DNA of 64,000 nucleotides, taken from positions 2,296,501-2,360,500 of the forward strand of contig NEEC01000014.1 of NCBI GenBank assembly GCA_002189035.1, written 5' to 3'. The DNA comes from Utricularia gibba (Eukaryota; Streptophyta; Magnoliopsida; Lamiales; Lentibulariaceae). The position numbers and the translations under genes are program-made. Under the pieces are notes generated by a model, which did not search any database, was not told the DNA's origin, and saw only the letters and a program-made list of their open reading frames with translations. Shown one piece after another: positions 1 to 12,651 of the stretch (the stretch's first letter is position 1; each line of letters opens with the position of its first letter).

Positions 1-505
1 TCTGAATTCTAGCTATTTGGGGCCAGTTTCGCACGTGATTACACAACGGTAATACATAAAAAAACTTTCATAAGAAACAGACCCTGTGTAAAAAGCAGGT
101 GCAGAAGAGGTAAACTTCATACGTATCATGGTTGTCTATAAATGTTAATCCTCCATTAACACCTGCCTAACTACTTCAAAAGCAGCATACAGAGAGGGAG
201 GGAGCAGTTGGCTAAGCACAATCACCAACTCTATAATAATGAAGCATGCAGATGAGCAAGGGGGCATGCAGTTCTGAAAGATGCATGTCTCTACATTGAA
301 GGCGAATCACCATTTTTTTAGATAAATAAAGCATTCCACACCTGGTGGTATTAAAAGCCAGAAAACTCATGTACAGAGACAGCTAAGCAAGTTTTTTTTC
401 CCTCTAGTTATTTTATGCACAACCAAAAGAGTGAAACACATAAAGCAGGGAAGGCAGGGCATTTACATCCTACACTCTTGTTTCCCAGGGAGGCTGGCTG
501 TGGGG

Positions 506-928
506 ATGGATCCCTCCAAAGGTGTTGAAGAATGCAACAGCAGTGAATCCGGCTGGACGGCGTATATTGATTCTCCAACGCAAGAGGATGATCACACGAG
601 CAGTGAAGAAGGCAGGGAGTGCAGTGTAAGTGTACGAGGGTGCAAGAAATATGCTGAAGAAGAAGATCTGGAAGAAGTGGAAAGCGATGATTCAATGGCT
701 TCTGATGCATCATCTGGTCCAAGTCATGCAGGGAGTAGAGATGGAAGGAAGCAGAATCAGCAAGAAAAGAAGAACAAACATCATATGCAGATAAAGGCAG
801 AAAAAGATAAGTCGGCAACACACAGGGAAAATGCTGCTGGAAGGTCCAACCAAATACAACAACAGCCATCACTTTCCTGGACAAAGAATGTGCAGTTACC
901 AAGTGAGAGAATTCAAGAACGCAGGTAG
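506..928 (+). CDS. SOFL: SOB FIVE-LIKE (SOFL) family protein
   Basis: The protein is about 140 aa if unspliced. SOFL proteins are plant-specific and linked genetically to cytokinin level and response; their biochemistry is not settled. Two family signatures are visible: SSESGWTAYIDSP near residues 11-24 and DDSMASDASSGPS near 76-90, followed by a basic Lys/Gln-rich stretch. The start is the ATG at 506; the frame stays open upstream but has no other ATG. The last codons read into CGCAG|GTAGAC at about 922, a fair splice donor, and an acceptor-like CTTCCAG lies near 1151, so the C-terminus may continue in a second exon. The family call is strong; the 3' end is uncertain. Confidence 0.8.
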   Translation: MDPSKGVEECNSSESGWTAYIDSPTQEDDHTSSEEGRECSVSVRGCKKYAEEEDLEEVESDDSMASDASSGPSHAGSRDGRKQNQQEKKNKHHMQIKAEKDKSATHRENAAGRSNQIQQQPSLSWTKNVQLPSERIQERR

Positions 929-2235
929 ACAATTTTGTAGCTTTTTTTTTTCTCCACGCCCAATCAATTCTACACATTAAAAAGAAAAAAAAAATATCAA
1001 TCGGCAGCGTGAGCAACATGTGCAGGTTTTGTGGCCAAATGCACTTGTACAACTAAGTTCTTCTAGATTTCATTGAGTTCCCAAGGAACGTTTCTTGTGT
1101 GGAAGTTTCCTATGCACTCTTGTCTTTCTGTGCAAAAATCTCTACTTCCAGGAATATGGGATTCAAACCACTCATGTTCTATCCAAATTCTACAAAGATG
1201 AGCATAAGTTCAATGAAACCTCTGTTGAGAACGATCCCCTTCATCATATCTTCAACAAGGTATGAAAGAAGCACGTGAGTTACAGAGATTTTAAACTATT
1301 TCTCATTCAAAGGAAGCTATGCAGGAACGGGAGGTAGGTTAAGTAAAGCATCACAACTTTTGCGGAAAAAAATAAGTAAAACATCACAATCTAATCTAGG
1401 GGACATCAGATATTCCCATACTAGGCTTCACAATTTTTTATTTGAATGTGATTCTAAAATTTCATTTCTAGTTACAAAAAGAGAGAGAGAACATAAGAGA
1501 ATTGAATCCAAAATCTAAAATAAGCGATACAACATGCCACATGGTTTGAATTAAGCATAAACCCAAGAATAACATTGGAATTTGTGAGATGAGGAATCAC
1601 ATCAAGAGCACAAACCAAAGCAAACCCTACACACAGACGGGGACTGTTCATCTATCGTCCCCCACCACGAGTTTGCTCCGCATTTCCCAGTTCAAGAAGC
1701 GACAAACTTCACAAGAAAACAAAACCCATTTGGTAAAATTCTAAAATCTAGCAAAGCTTAGAACTTTTCCAGTTTTTCTCTGGGCAGCCAAACGTGATCC
1801 TTGAAGAAACCATGTTGCAAACAACTAAAAAACAAAGGAAAACTGAATTCACTGCTGCGTTATTCTTTTTTACATCTAACAAGGATCACAAAGATTTAAA
1901 ATTTACCGACATTACGTCGGTGCTGAGTGGATAGGACCCCCTCCTGCCCATTTTCCTTATCCATTGCCAACGTTTCCTTCTTATATTTAATAATTAATGG
2001 GTTTTGTACGTCGGAACTGGGCACAGCCATGAAATTATTTTACTTTCGTTTGTCTTGGAGTAGAAGACTTTTAGGTGTGAACCTGTGAATTAACTGGCGG
2101 AGCTGCAGCATCCACAAAGATCAAAACAAGCCCGTGCCTGTTGTAAAAGTGTAGTATGTTAACTTAAGCATGAAATGAAGAAAGACATTGTCGTATACTT
2201 CCATGTTGAACACGTATGGGGGTGCAGGGGAAAGA
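929..2235. other. Spacer downstream of SOFL, no firm gene
   Basis: No ORF with family character is seen. A possible second SOFL exon starts near 1152 after CTTCCAG. The rest is AT-rich, and the part near 2100-2235 is probably the 3' UTR of the gar2-related gene on the minus strand. Confidence 0.5.
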
Positions 2236-3411
2236 CTAGAATCTACAGCAGAAGACGCTGGATCTTCGACCTTTGTGTTTCCTGGAATTAGCTTTAGCCA
2301 TTTTGACAGGACTGTGGTTCCATTCAGATGATAATCTGCAAAAATGATTCGTATTGTTAGTAATGCTGATCTATTCTACAGATTAATGTAACAGCAGCAT
2401 AAGGAAGAATTACATAGGAAAAGCAAAGGATCTGCTGCTTATACTGCCATCCGAGCGCATAGAAACACTTCCCGGATGCATGATGGTCTCAGTGTATGAG
2501 ATCAGCATCGCTTTAGAGAAGCTCGTCTCTCCTGCATCATCTCTGTGGATTGAAACTGAATCATGGTACGAGGGTGCTTGATCATCAGTGTTCCTGCTGC
2601 CAGAACTTCCCTGAACATCTTCTATCGATGTGGCGTTCATCGAGGGGATGTGCTAAAGAAGAAATGCAACCTTGATGAACATGATGAAGGTAACATAATT
2701 TGAAAGAACAAGAAAGTCCCATACACGAACCTTGCTGCTAAGCTTGGAATCTCCCTGGCTCTGACTAACCAATGGATCATCCTCTGGGACATGAGACACA
2801 TTCTTCGCAACCGGCTCAGAGCTTGAATCGACTTTATCAACTGCATCCGGAAAATGCAACTGAAGTGGAGCATGGCCAGAGGAGCTAAGTGATTGAGATT
2901 TAGATCTTTCTCGATCATCAGCATTAGGCTCTACTGAAATATCCACAGCCAATCCTTCTTCAATGCTATCTGTTTCAGAAGGATGAGAAATTGAGGACAC
3001 GCTACACTGATCACTCTCACAACCTTCAGTCAAAACTTTGTCCTCCAGGCAGTTTACAACCCTGTTGTTGGCCATAGAGTCATCGTCTGCATTTACATCA
3101 GTAGAAATTTTGCATTCTTTTGGACTGTGATCTGTGAAATCTTCGGAGGCAATAACATCCCCTGCACAACACCGAACTTCCCTTTCCTTTCCACCTAACT
3201 TGGCATCCTTCTCCAAGCTTGGCTCATGCAAGAGGGTCCAACCTGAGGCCTCTCCACTTTCTACCCCGGTAAATGCAGGAAACATCCTTCTCTTGTTTTC
3301 ATCACTTAACAAAGATGTCGAATGCATCAGGAATCCTAGAGATAGAAGTGTACCTGGAAAATATTGAGCAGTATCAGGAATCCGTAGCGGTGGAGAGGCC
3401 TGGGTAAGCAT
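2236..3411 (-). CDS. 18S pre-ribosomal assembly protein gar2-related (plant)
   Basis: Three exons on the minus strand: 2731-3411, 2414-2652 and 2236-2335. All junctions are GT-AG and in phase, giving about 339 aa. The body is Ser/Asp-rich and of low complexity. The recognisable part is the C-terminus: RSDGSISSRSFAFP, then ILSSEWNHSPVKMAKA, a basic stretch, and the terminal SVFCCRF. That arrangement is typical of plant proteins annotated as gar2-related, whose real role is unknown. The chosen start is the ATG at 3411, but an acceptor-like TTACCCAG sits just inside it, so the N-terminus could instead come from an upstream exon. The last exon was found by phase and conservation; it is too short to stand out as an ORF. 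Confidence 0.72.
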
Positions 3412-4606
3412 CGTGGGAATGCTTCTATATGAAGTAAAAGTTCAGGGTCTAATCAAAAGAGAATCATACAGGTTCACGAAAAGCATAAATGCCTGAAGTT
3501 GAAGTTTGTGTATTGTAAGTTTAATAGAATCATTCTCAAGGAGAATCAGGAATGCACAACAAGAAGAGCTGCAACGAAGATCACCAAAAAGGAAATTACG
3601 AAATTATTCTTGCCAACATTTCTTCAAAAAAGGGACTTCATCAGCGGAAGAATCTTCCCTTTATCAAAGCTAGATCTTTACCCATTTATTCCCCTCGATC
3701 ATGTGACCTTAGCCTATCTTTCACGTTCAAGCATACACCCACACACCCATTTACATTGCAATTTGACATTTAAAGGAAGAACCTTTTCCCCTAAAACAAT
3801 GCGCATGCAGAACTTCAGCACAATACAAGATGCGATATCTACTGAGCCAAAAAATAACCAATAAATTACAATAACCACATTACATCGATTCAACAAACCA
3901 TCAGGGTTCAGCTGTTTTATGCGTCAGAAAACTGCGAGGATCTCTCCTTGATGTTCATAACTACACTCCACCCAACAAACTAGAAACCCACAAAATTTTA
4001 GTAAAGAAAAGACGAAACCCAGGATCGAAGAAGAAAGATTGGTAGCTAGCCAATGAGTTACGCTGCACGCCTATGGTGATCCCTCCTTCGATACAGATAC
4101 GGTACGACTCTCTCTTAAATGCAGTGCCTGCCCGAGGCCTTCCCCATCACAGTTCCGGTAAAGACTTTAGGCAGAGTAGCTTTCGTTGCATTCAGTGGTA
4201 ATGCCAACTAGACATTTTTATTTTGAATCTCCTATCTTCACGCACAAAAAAATGACAAGAGGCAACAGAACAATGAGGTTGACAAGAGGACTACGCTCCA
4301 ACTGCATAATTGAGACAAGAGGGATGAACCTTGTTGGGCGATTTGTCGTCACACGAGCTATCATTCAAGCAACGTTTTTTATATCATTTTTTTTGAAACC
4401 GATTCTGATTTTCATCTTTGTTCGTAAAGAACAAACTCTGCTAATGATTAGCAGCACAACTTGCTGACAACGGTCTTAGGCATCACCTTCTTCCAAGGTC
4501 TTCTTTCTGAAAGCTTCGAAAATGGAAGTCAAACTTTAAGAAAGCAGGGTCAAATGCTTAAACTGTTTCCTTTGTTTCATAAACTACAAGGATCCACAAA
4601 GTTTCT
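3412..4606. other. Spacer: gar2-related upstream region and 6PGL 3' side
   Basis: This lies between the 5' end of the gar2-related gene and the 3' end of 6PGL, both on the minus strand. It probably holds the first gene's leader and promoter (to about 4180) and the 6PGL 3' UTR (about 4450-4606). ORFs here have no family character. Confidence 0.5.
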
Positions 4607-5726
4607 TCATCCCACATCAGAAAAGCACGAGTCTTTGATCTTGGCCGCAGCTGCTGAATCGAGAAACCAGACCAATTCACCATTGATTGGCCTCACCATA
4701 CTTGCCGGAAGCCCCGGAACACTATCATCAACAACAAGTTCCACTGCCTCCGCCTTGCTACCACCGGTAACGACGACTGCGACGTTAGCGGCAGAGTTAA
4801 TGACAGGCAATGTGAAGGTTATTCTCTCTGGTGGGGGCTTGGGCGAATCTGTGATAAAAGTCACCCATTCATCTTCCTCGTGGATAGCACGATGGTTGGG
4901 AAACAGGGAGGCCACATGCCCATCAGGTCCCATGCCGAGGAGAATGAGGTCGAACTTGGGACAATCAATTGATTCAGAGACGCTGATCAAGCGAGTCTTG
5001 ACAAGCTGCCTGATCACAAACTCATAGTCCTCGGCAGCCTGCTCCGCCGTCAACGAGTCGTTTATAGAATGTACATGGCTGTGGATGATTGGAACCTGAA
5101 AAGAATATGGATACACGGAATGGTGAGAAGATACAACATTTACTTCGAGAGCTTGTTCTACTAATTGACATATGAAAGCGCAAATTTTGATCAAACACAA
5201 TGCCCTGAACCTGATTCCAGCAGCACAATAAAACTCAAGAGGCTGTTGAAACTAGTTGTATAAGTCCCAAAACACTTCACAAGTTCACAGAAGAGTATGT
5301 TACTCCAAAATCATCATATGGGAAAAAGAAACCTTAGGCAAAAAGTGATCCTTGGCAAGCCTATAGTTACTATCAGGATGGCTTTTGGAAACAACACGCT
5401 CATCAACCCAGAATATGTGCCATTTTCCCCAATCAACAGTTTTGTTGTATGGAGCTTCACACAGCTTTCTGCGGAAAGAAAAAACCACGAGTTCAATCAA
5501 TTAAGTAAAGATTGCCACAAAAGTGGAAGAAAAAACAGATATGCAGCCCCCACCCTAGTAGAGATATGAGAGAACCACCAGACAAAGCAATCGCAAAAGC
5601 TCCGTGATCCTTTACCGAAGTCTCAGATAGCTCTGCAATGTACTCTGCTAAGCTGCTGCTCAGTTCGTCAACGGTCTCATAAACTCTCAAGGCCCTTCCA
5701 TTCTTAAGGACACCAGTAAACGCCAT
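4607..5726 (-). CDS. PGL: 6-phosphogluconolactonase
   Basis: It hydrolyses 6-phosphogluconolactone to 6-phosphogluconate, the second step of the oxidative pentose phosphate pathway. Three exons: 5554-5726, 5333-5468 and 4607-5095, with phases that close exactly to 265 aa, a usual length. Family motifs are clear: [12 protein letters not shown] in exon 1, [13 protein letters not shown] and FWVDERVV in exon 2, and [17 protein letters not shown] in exon 3. The ATG at 5726 opens with [10 protein letters not shown] and shows no transit peptide, so a cytosolic form is likely. A good donor-like site just upstream (about 5750) suggests a 5' UTR intron. Genes of this family can have several paralogues; which one this is cannot be said. 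Confidence 0.93.
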
Positions 5727-6938
5727 GCTTTGAACTAAAAAAACAAAACTACCTGCATCATGCCGATGAGTTCAGGCGGCATGAAGTTCGAAAAATCTTA
5801 TTTGAAAAGATGCCGAGTGTTATCCCTCAAGAACAGATAGAGGAAACGCATGCCATGAATGAATCCAGAATTCTCGTCAGCAAAGGGAACAACTTTTTCT
5901 ACTACCATCAAACAGGCCCCAACACCCTCAAATTAGGGATACAGATTCAGAGCAAATAAGACATGAGGATAAAAAAAAAAAAAGCAACAATTTTTGTAGA
6001 GAAACCGACACGAAGGAACTACAACCGGCTTATTCTCCATGTAAACATAACAAAAAAAGGAGCAATCCCGCACCGAAATCCCACAGTAGCACACTAAAAA
6101 AACTCAGATTCTCATAGACCCATCAAAGAAACACACAGAAAAAATGCATTCTTTAGATCAAGCGAAAAAGGAAGCCAGGCCTCACCACAGAAAGAAATCA
6201 AAGAAAGGCTTCAGTAGAGAAGCAAAAGAAAATAAAGCGAGACAGAAGAAAATTTCCGATGGGCATCGGCCTCCATTGTTTTATAAACACGCCATGGGGC
6301 TCCCCCACACATGCCGCTCAAATTCACTGCTGGATAAAGACAAGGGAGGTCTCCTATTTCCCCGCAATCTACCTGATGGCTACCCATGAGAATCCAACAA
6401 CCAACACGCAAGAAAAATTTACCCACAACAAACGTGTCTGAAAGCTGTTGTTACAAGTGAAGCCCGAAGGCACCAGAGTTGTTTTTCTTTCTTATCTGGT
6501 TACTGCTTCCCTTGAAAGCAGGTGTAAAGAGGATAAGTTGCCATAAAACTCGTTAGGAATCGCATTATCCAAACTGGGTTCAGATAAAAGTGGAATTTTG
6601 TGAGAGCCTCTTTCTTTTGAAAACCATCCATCCGTGGGAAGAGGCAACAAACATGGATAGTTGTAACAGGGCAAGGTAATTTCTTATGTAACGCGCTGCT
6701 TACCTGCGGCTGAGGAACCTCCTACTCTGCCTCTGGGGATACCATCAACACATGAAGATGACACTAAATCCAATTATAAGTGCGGTTTTACTAATAGATA
6801 CTTGATTAAAACACAATCATCGCAACGTAGAAGAATAAATTTGAGTATTCGCTTTTTGTAGCACCTATTCTTATTTACCAGTATTTAATTTGGATTTGTC
6901 ACCTTTAAAAAAATAGGAAAGACAAAGTTGCCTGCCAC
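5727..6938. other. 6PGL 5' leader or promoter and spacer
   Basis: Upstream of 6PGL on the minus strand. It probably contains a non-coding first exon and a 5' UTR intron (donor-like sequence near 5750) and then the promoter. The ORFs near 6144-6674 have no recognisable content. Confidence 0.45.
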
Positions 6939-7010
6939 AGGGCCCTACCGGATTCGAACCGGTGACCCTTTGATCTGCAGTCAAACGCTCTACCACTGAG
7001 CTAAGGACCC
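6939..7010 (-). tRNA. tRNA-Cys (anticodon GCA)
   Basis: A complete 72-nt cloverleaf on the minus strand. The acceptor stem is GGGTCCT paired with AGGGCCC, with one G-T pair. The D arm is GCTC/GAGC. The anticodon stem TTTGA/TCAAA closes the loop CTGCAGA, giving anticodon GCA. The T arm is ACCGG-TTCGAAT-CCGGT, and the discriminator base is T73, as expected for tRNA-Cys. There is no intron. A run of T residues follows within about 30 nt on the minus strand, suiting RNA polymerase III termination. The gene looks nuclear and functional. Confidence 0.97.
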
Positions 7011-9085
7011 ATTCCTGAGATGTTTTATTTATTTATTTTTATATTTAAATTGGTTTTGAGAGCATTAAAATTCAGGAAATTGAAGTTGTAAAATAGTAAA
7101 TAAAATGTAAGACGGCAAGTTGTATTATTGTATGAAGGCTAGGGTCAAGAACCGAAAAGGACAGGAAGCGCATCAATTCACCATTTGGTCCAATCTGTAC
7201 GGTTCCATGTCGGCTGGTCATTGAATGCTTCCAGCCCCCGCATTCAATCACCACTTCTTCTTCACCTCCCTTTTTTTCCCTTTTTTTTTTGTGCTATTTC
7301 AGTGAAATAAAACTAGGCATCTTTGATCGGTGTCTCCTTCTCCACTGTAGTTGCTTTGAACTTGGTTTAAGATTCTTCCAGTGTTTAATTTCCATCGCTC
7401 GTGGGAGCCGCGATACACCCCCGATTTGGACATTTATAGCGGATGCTTCCATTGCTTGCTTGCGATGGTCGATAGCGTGATGGTGCAACCATCTTCTGGA
7501 TGATGGGCATTGTCTGGTTTCGAGTGTCGATTTCGGTTATGGAATGTGTGCGTTGTGGGGAATAAAGATGGAGCTGGATTCCTTTAAAGAGGGGAGGCGA
7601 GGCGAGGCTGGCCGCATGAAATGTAAATGTAAGCCATTATGGAAAAGGCAGCCACCCCAACGATGCTGTGGATGAGCTGAGCTACTGCGGATTGGGAATG
7701 GGAATGGTAGAGTCTCCTCTGCTTCTGCTTGCCTTTGAAGACCAAATCAGATAGGGTTAGGGTCTTTCATTGGGTTCACAGCAAACAGGACACGACGTTG
7801 CTGATCATCCATTGCGCTGGTTTCCAGTTTTCCTCGCTAGTGAAGCTTGGTTGGAAGAGAAATCTTGATACCCTTTACCATCCCCATTCCAAATTCACAT
7901 AGAATGTTACACAATGCTATGAATTCCTTCACATCAAACTAAGGGTTTTGTTTAAAACAATTTAGAATCATTCCTATTATCAAATACCAATGGTTTTTAT
8001 TACTTAGTTTTAAGTATTTGCAAATCCCAATTTCTATTTTATTAAAATTAATTCTTTGAAGTTACTTCTAGATGGATAAATAAAACCCTAAAGTATTATT
8101 CTGAAAATTTTTTGAAATTTATTTTTATTTTTCAAAAATTAAAAATAATTTTGTTTTAAAATACTGTCAATTATAAAACTAATTCTACTAAAAATACATC
8201 TAAAATTATACTACAAAAATTGTTTTTGAAAAAATAAGAAGCTGATTACTTTTAATTCTTATTTTTATTTTTTAAAAATAATTTCGAAAAGTAAAAATAA
8301 TTTTCAAAAATTTTCCAAAACACTCCTTAAAACTATATCACTAATGTGCAAAACCTTGATAAGTGTAGCAACCCGACAACCTGGTCGAAAATAACCAAAC
8401 TCAAATCTTAGGACTTGGGCTATCTGTGTATTGATAAGTGTCACAGAATGCATCTAATTGGAACCAAGTTTTCCATCCCTAAAACCGATAAACTGAATTT
8501 GCAAACAAGCTCAAGGTGACTCATTTCATAGAAGAGAAAGAAAAAGGATCCATTTTGGGCAGGATATTGTGACAATGCAACATCAACTCGTGACCTAGTT
8601 ACTAGTAATAAACAGAACCTAGCAGGAGCATTAGTAGGAACATGTACAAATCTTACTGATTGCAACCCTAGATGATTGCTGAGAAAGAAAAAACAAGGGT
8701 AAGAAGGTAGACTAATCATTTACAGCTAAATTGAATGAGCAGAGGGCGTGATAATAATTAGGGTTTTGATGAAGAACGCGTACGGTTGAATTATAATTGC
8801 TGAATACATGAAAAACAGATAGGCATTCAGAGCTCCCAACTCATAGCTTAAATAATTTACACACACCTGAAAATCACAGAGGTAACTAGAAATTTCAGCA
8901 GTCTTCTTCTTGCATCAATCAGTTGCAGGTCTTCTAGATCAAGGCCCAGGCGAGTGAGTAAACGGCAGTAGTGGTGGTTCTGGGCAGTTAAATTTGGTCA
9001 GTTACGGTGCAGTTACTAGACCCTCCTCTTTCATGGCTGAGGTAATCCCAGCTTGTAAGAAACCCCAGGAAGCTAGTGTTGGGGT
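7011..9085. other. Long intergenic spacer
   Basis: About 2 kb without a supportable gene. Bases 7900-8340 are very AT-rich, with A/T homopolymers. The part near 8700-9085 probably includes the 3' UTR of the TCP gene. Confidence 0.5.
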
Positions 9086-10093
9086 CTATGAATGAATCCG
9101 AGGTGAAATGATGAGGGCAAGATGATGAACTCGGGATTCCGAGGAGTTTTTCGAGGGTTCCGGAGTCAGGAGGCTGTTGTTCGTAATCGACTCCGTAGGA
9201 TAAAATCCTTGCTTGATCTGTATAAGCTGGATCTTGATCTGGTGGGGTGGAGCTTCAAAAGGAGGGTTGGCTGAAAACCCTAATTTCTGAAGGTGATGAT
9301 CGTTTTCAGTTGGTGCGGATTCAGGTATCTGGGGTGTGAATCTGGTCATCTGCTTCTCTTTGGTTCGGCATCTTGCTCGTGCGCGTGCCTTATCCCTAGA
9401 TTCTCGAAGGTTAGGTTTGGAGTGCAGCTTTTCCGAGTGTTTCTCCTCTTTCTCCACATCTTTAAATGCATCTTTGTTGGAGCCTTCTTCGATCCCGGAA
9501 ATGACTTCATCGCACTCCGACACGAATGACTCGCTCTTCGCATCGCTATCGGAAACATTAGAGTTCACCGGAGGGTGATTCTCGGTAAGCTCCCTGATGG
9601 CCTTCTTGGACTTGGTGAACAGCCACTCTATCGTCTTGCTCGCTTTATCGTATCCAAGCATATCTTGGAGATCAAAGAACTTGCGAGCTGCTTGGAGGGA
9701 CAACCTCATCCTCCGATCTCGAATCCCTTGTGCCGTACATATCTTGCTATGCCGGTCCTTTTTTCCGGCTCGCCGTCTCGGAGCAAGAACACCCATATTC
9801 CGTCTCCTCACAGGCGGATCCACCTTCTTCTCCACCTTGGGGTCCAAAAGCTTGCCTTTTGCCTTCACCTCCACATGAGATTTGTCACTTTGATCAACCC
9901 CAAGATAGGGATTTCCCGGGATCGCCTGATTCTGATACAGAATCCGATGACCCATCGACAGCTCCTGCTCCTGCGGTGCCGCAAAATGAAACAAGAGCTG
10001 AAGTTGCTCCTCCCCGGAATTAGGGTTTTGCCGGGTGGGAGGAGGTCTCAACCATGGCTCCAAAAGACCAGCTTCAACTGATGGAGGATACAT
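9086..10093 (-). CDS. CYC/TB1-class TCP transcription factor (BRC1/TCP18-like)
   Basis: A nuclear DNA-binding factor of class II, CYC/TB1 clade. Members of this clade control axillary bud outgrowth and floral symmetry. One open exon of 335 aa. The start is taken at the ATG at 10093 (MYPPSVEAG), because family members often begin MYP; an in-frame ATG lies at 10174. The TCP basic helix-loop-helix runs over about residues 110-168, with [18 protein letters not shown] and [16 protein letters not shown], then the second helix ending SKKAIREL. An arginine-rich R domain, [18 protein letters not shown], at about 230-247 places it in the CYC/TB1 clade. The C-terminus is unremarkable; a further 3' exon is possible, since such genes often have a late intron. 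Confidence 0.9.
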   Translation of the reverse strand: MYPPSVEAGLLEPWLRPPPTRQNPNSGEEQLQLLFHFAAPQEQELSMGHRILYQNQAIPGNPYLGVDQSDKSHVEVKAKGKLLDPKVEKKVDPPVRRRNMGVLAPRRRAGKKDRHSKICTAQGIRDRRMRLSLQAARKFFDLQDMLGYDKASKTIEWLFTKSKKAIRELTENHPPVNSNVSDSDAKSESFVSECDEVISGIEEGSNKDAFKDVEKEEKHSEKLHSKPNLRESRDKARARARCRTKEKQMTRFTPQIPESAPTENDHHLQKLGFSANPPFEAPPHQIKIQLIQIKQGFYPTESITNNSLLTPEPSKNSSESRVHHLALIISPRIHS

Positions 10094-11306
10094 TATATGA
10101 AGAAGCTTTGGATCCCAACAAACAAGGATTGAGACGGGATGGATGAAGGGAATCAAAAGGGAGAAGAATTCCACACACTGGAAGTGGAACTGGAACTAGA
10201 GATAAAGAAAGTCAGGGATGAATCCATCTCACAATTATGCAAATCTACAGTTAAAAGAGGAGTTGAAATACAACTCATGTGATGTGGACATCACATCATC
10301 ACCAAACCCCCCCTCCTTTTTTCTTGTTTTAACAATTCACCCCCCTGAGTTTTGTAATATATCCAAATTAAGACCAAAATGGAAGCATGGAGTTGGTTTT
10401 GGAAAGGCATAGCTTTGGTTAACAAAGGTGAATAATGAAAGTTATGAGGGCAAAAGAGGCATTCATTACATTCGCGAGGGAGGGGTGGATGTCCGCAATA
10501 TTAGAAACCCTAGGGGCTAAGGCTACAACAATTATTTGAGTAATGAAGGCCATGTTTCCTTGACCATGTTATCGCATATTCAATTGCGATTTGCCTTCGC
10601 CCATTAAAAAATACATTTTGCAATTTAGTCCCTGTGGGCACTCAATCATTCATACATCTCTTTATTTTATTCAAATTTAATGACCAAATAAAAAAAAACC
10701 CTCATTAACACAATGTCTTCGGCACCATGTTTGAAATAGTTAAAAAAATCGACGTTTAATCGTGATTCAAATCATAATTAAATAGTTTATATTTTTATAA
10801 AGAAATATCAAATAGTAATTAAAATATGATCGGATCATGATTTATTTTTTTGTATTTTAAAATGGTTCGAATTGAATTCGTCATTTTCATAAACAATTCA
10901 TGTTGCAAATTGGGTCTACCCCGATTTTTAAAATATGGGTTGGACATTATTATAAATAAAATAAAATAATAGAATATCATCATCAGCATTCACGTTGGGC
11001 TGGTCCTCCACCAACATTGAAATTGCAGCCCAGCCCATTCGCAGAGCTTCAGCCCACCAAGTTCGAGTAGAGGACCTTCCACAGCACGAATGGGACATTA
11101 TTTTCCACATTTAGAACCCTAATTTCCAACGTGTAAACTTGTTTCTATTCTTAGGAAGCTGTTAAAGAAAAGGAGTTTCTTTTGTGCACCATCAGAAGTC
11201 CGCATTTGTAGGCATGTCAATTAGGATGCATACCTATATATATGTGGCCCATGCGACAGGCATACCTCAAGAGGAGACGCAGCGCGACGACGCACAGTAA
11301 ATAAAT
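10094..11306. other. Spacer between TCP and peroxidase promoters
   Basis: Divergent intergenic region: upstream of the TCP gene (minus) and of the peroxidase (plus). It is AT-rich at 10670-10980. Apart from the TATA element listed separately, nothing is identifiable. Confidence 0.5.
11234..11243 (+). promoter_or_regulatory. TATA box of the peroxidase gene
   Basis: A CTATATATAT run lies about 65-75 bp upstream of the peroxidase ATG, a plausible distance for a short plant leader. Inference from position and sequence only. Confidence 0.5.
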
Positions 11307-12521
11307 ATGGCTTGTGGAGGAAGGATTCCGGCGACCGCACTTGTTGCTTTCTGGGTTCTTCCTCTCTTCGCCTCCGCATTCATCCCCGAGCTGCGCCTCC
11401 CCAACTTTCCTGTGCCCCTACCACGTCTTCCTCGTCCAATAATCGGATTCCCCGGGTATCCGAATCCTGTTGATCGCGCTCCGCCGCCTGCGGCCAATGA
11501 GCCACCGCGGGGTGGAGAAGGTGCAGAGGCACCATCTGCGGGCCTGAGAGAGGGATTCTATGACCGGAGCTGCCCTATGGCTGAGAAGATCGTGAACGAC
11601 ACCATCCATAAGATGTTCCAACGAGATCGGACGCTCGCTCCGGCGCTCGTCCGCCTCTTCTTCCACGACTGCTTCGTCACGGTAAACAACAGAAGCACCG
11701 ACATGGTGTGATTCTTATATATATAGAGATCCCATACAGGTTGAGATTTAACTGCTTGTTGTCTCCAGGGCTGCGATGCATCCATCTTGCTGGATGAAAC
11801 ACCATCAGGAGATGAGGTGGAGAAGAAATCACGTCACAATGGCCGATTCGTCAGGGGGTTCGAGGCCATAGATGAGATCAAGGCTGAGCTTGAGGCTCAG
11901 TGCCCTGGAGTGGTGTCCTGTGCTGACGTTTTAGCATTCTCTACCCGCGATTCTCTTGTCTTCACCGGTGTTCCCAACTACGGTGTGGCTGGAGGACGGC
12001 GAGACAGCCTCGAATCCTCGGCCAGGAACTGCATCGGAAATCTCCCTCTCCCGGATACGCCCATGGACAGGATCATCCACATGTTTCAAAAGAAAGGATT
12101 CTCTCTCGAGGACCTTGTGGTGCTCACTGGAGCGCATTCCATCGGCAGTGCACACTGCAGCACCGTAGCTGACCGATTTCACGATCGGGAGAAATTTAAG
12201 GACATTGATCCAGGGTATCTGCTCAAGATGCAGACGCTGACACAGTGCCAGGATGATAATCAGGACATTCCCTTGGATCCCTACTCAAGCCACAAGATGG
12301 ACGCACGGTTCTACAAGGAGCTCATGTACAGACGAGCCTTGCTCGAATCAGATCAGAATCTAGCGAAAATACCTGCAGCAAATGCCACCATGACGCAGCT
12401 AGTAAATGATCAGAATGGTTTTCTTAGTAAGTTTACCAGCGCCATGATCAAACTGTCTCAGGTCCAGGTACTGACAGGTGATCAGGGGCAAATCAGGATA
12501 CGCTGCAGGGTTGTAAATTAA
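11307..12521 (+). CDS. Class III secretory peroxidase
   Basis: A haem peroxidase that oxidises phenolics with H2O2 in the cell wall or apoplast. Two exons, 11307-11681 and 11769-12521, give 375 aa. The single intron sits between FHDCFVT and GCDASILLD, a position conserved in the family; other common family introns are absent. A hydrophobic signal peptide (ATALVAFWVLPLFASA) is followed by an unusual proline-rich stretch (FIPELRLPNFPVPLPRLPRP) up to about residue 80, which makes the protein longer than the common 320-350 aa. Catalytic features: distal RLFFHDCF (His about 120), VVSCADVLAF, and proximal VVLTGAHSIG (His about 248). Cysteines for the family disulfides are present. It appears intact. 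Confidence 0.95.
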
Positions 12522-12651
12522 GAATGGCCTTCTGTAATCTCGAGGGTTGTCATAACCTTTACACATGCTGTAGAATAGAGGTGAAAAGGGAAATGTGCTT
12601 TACAATATCTGTTTTGAGTTTCATCCATCAAGTCACCAACACAAATAAAGT

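Noticed and set aside
408-1052. Long minus-strand ORF over the SOFL gene
   Set aside because: Cys/Leu-rich with no family character; it is the antisense shadow of the SOFL frame, which has clear conserved motifs.
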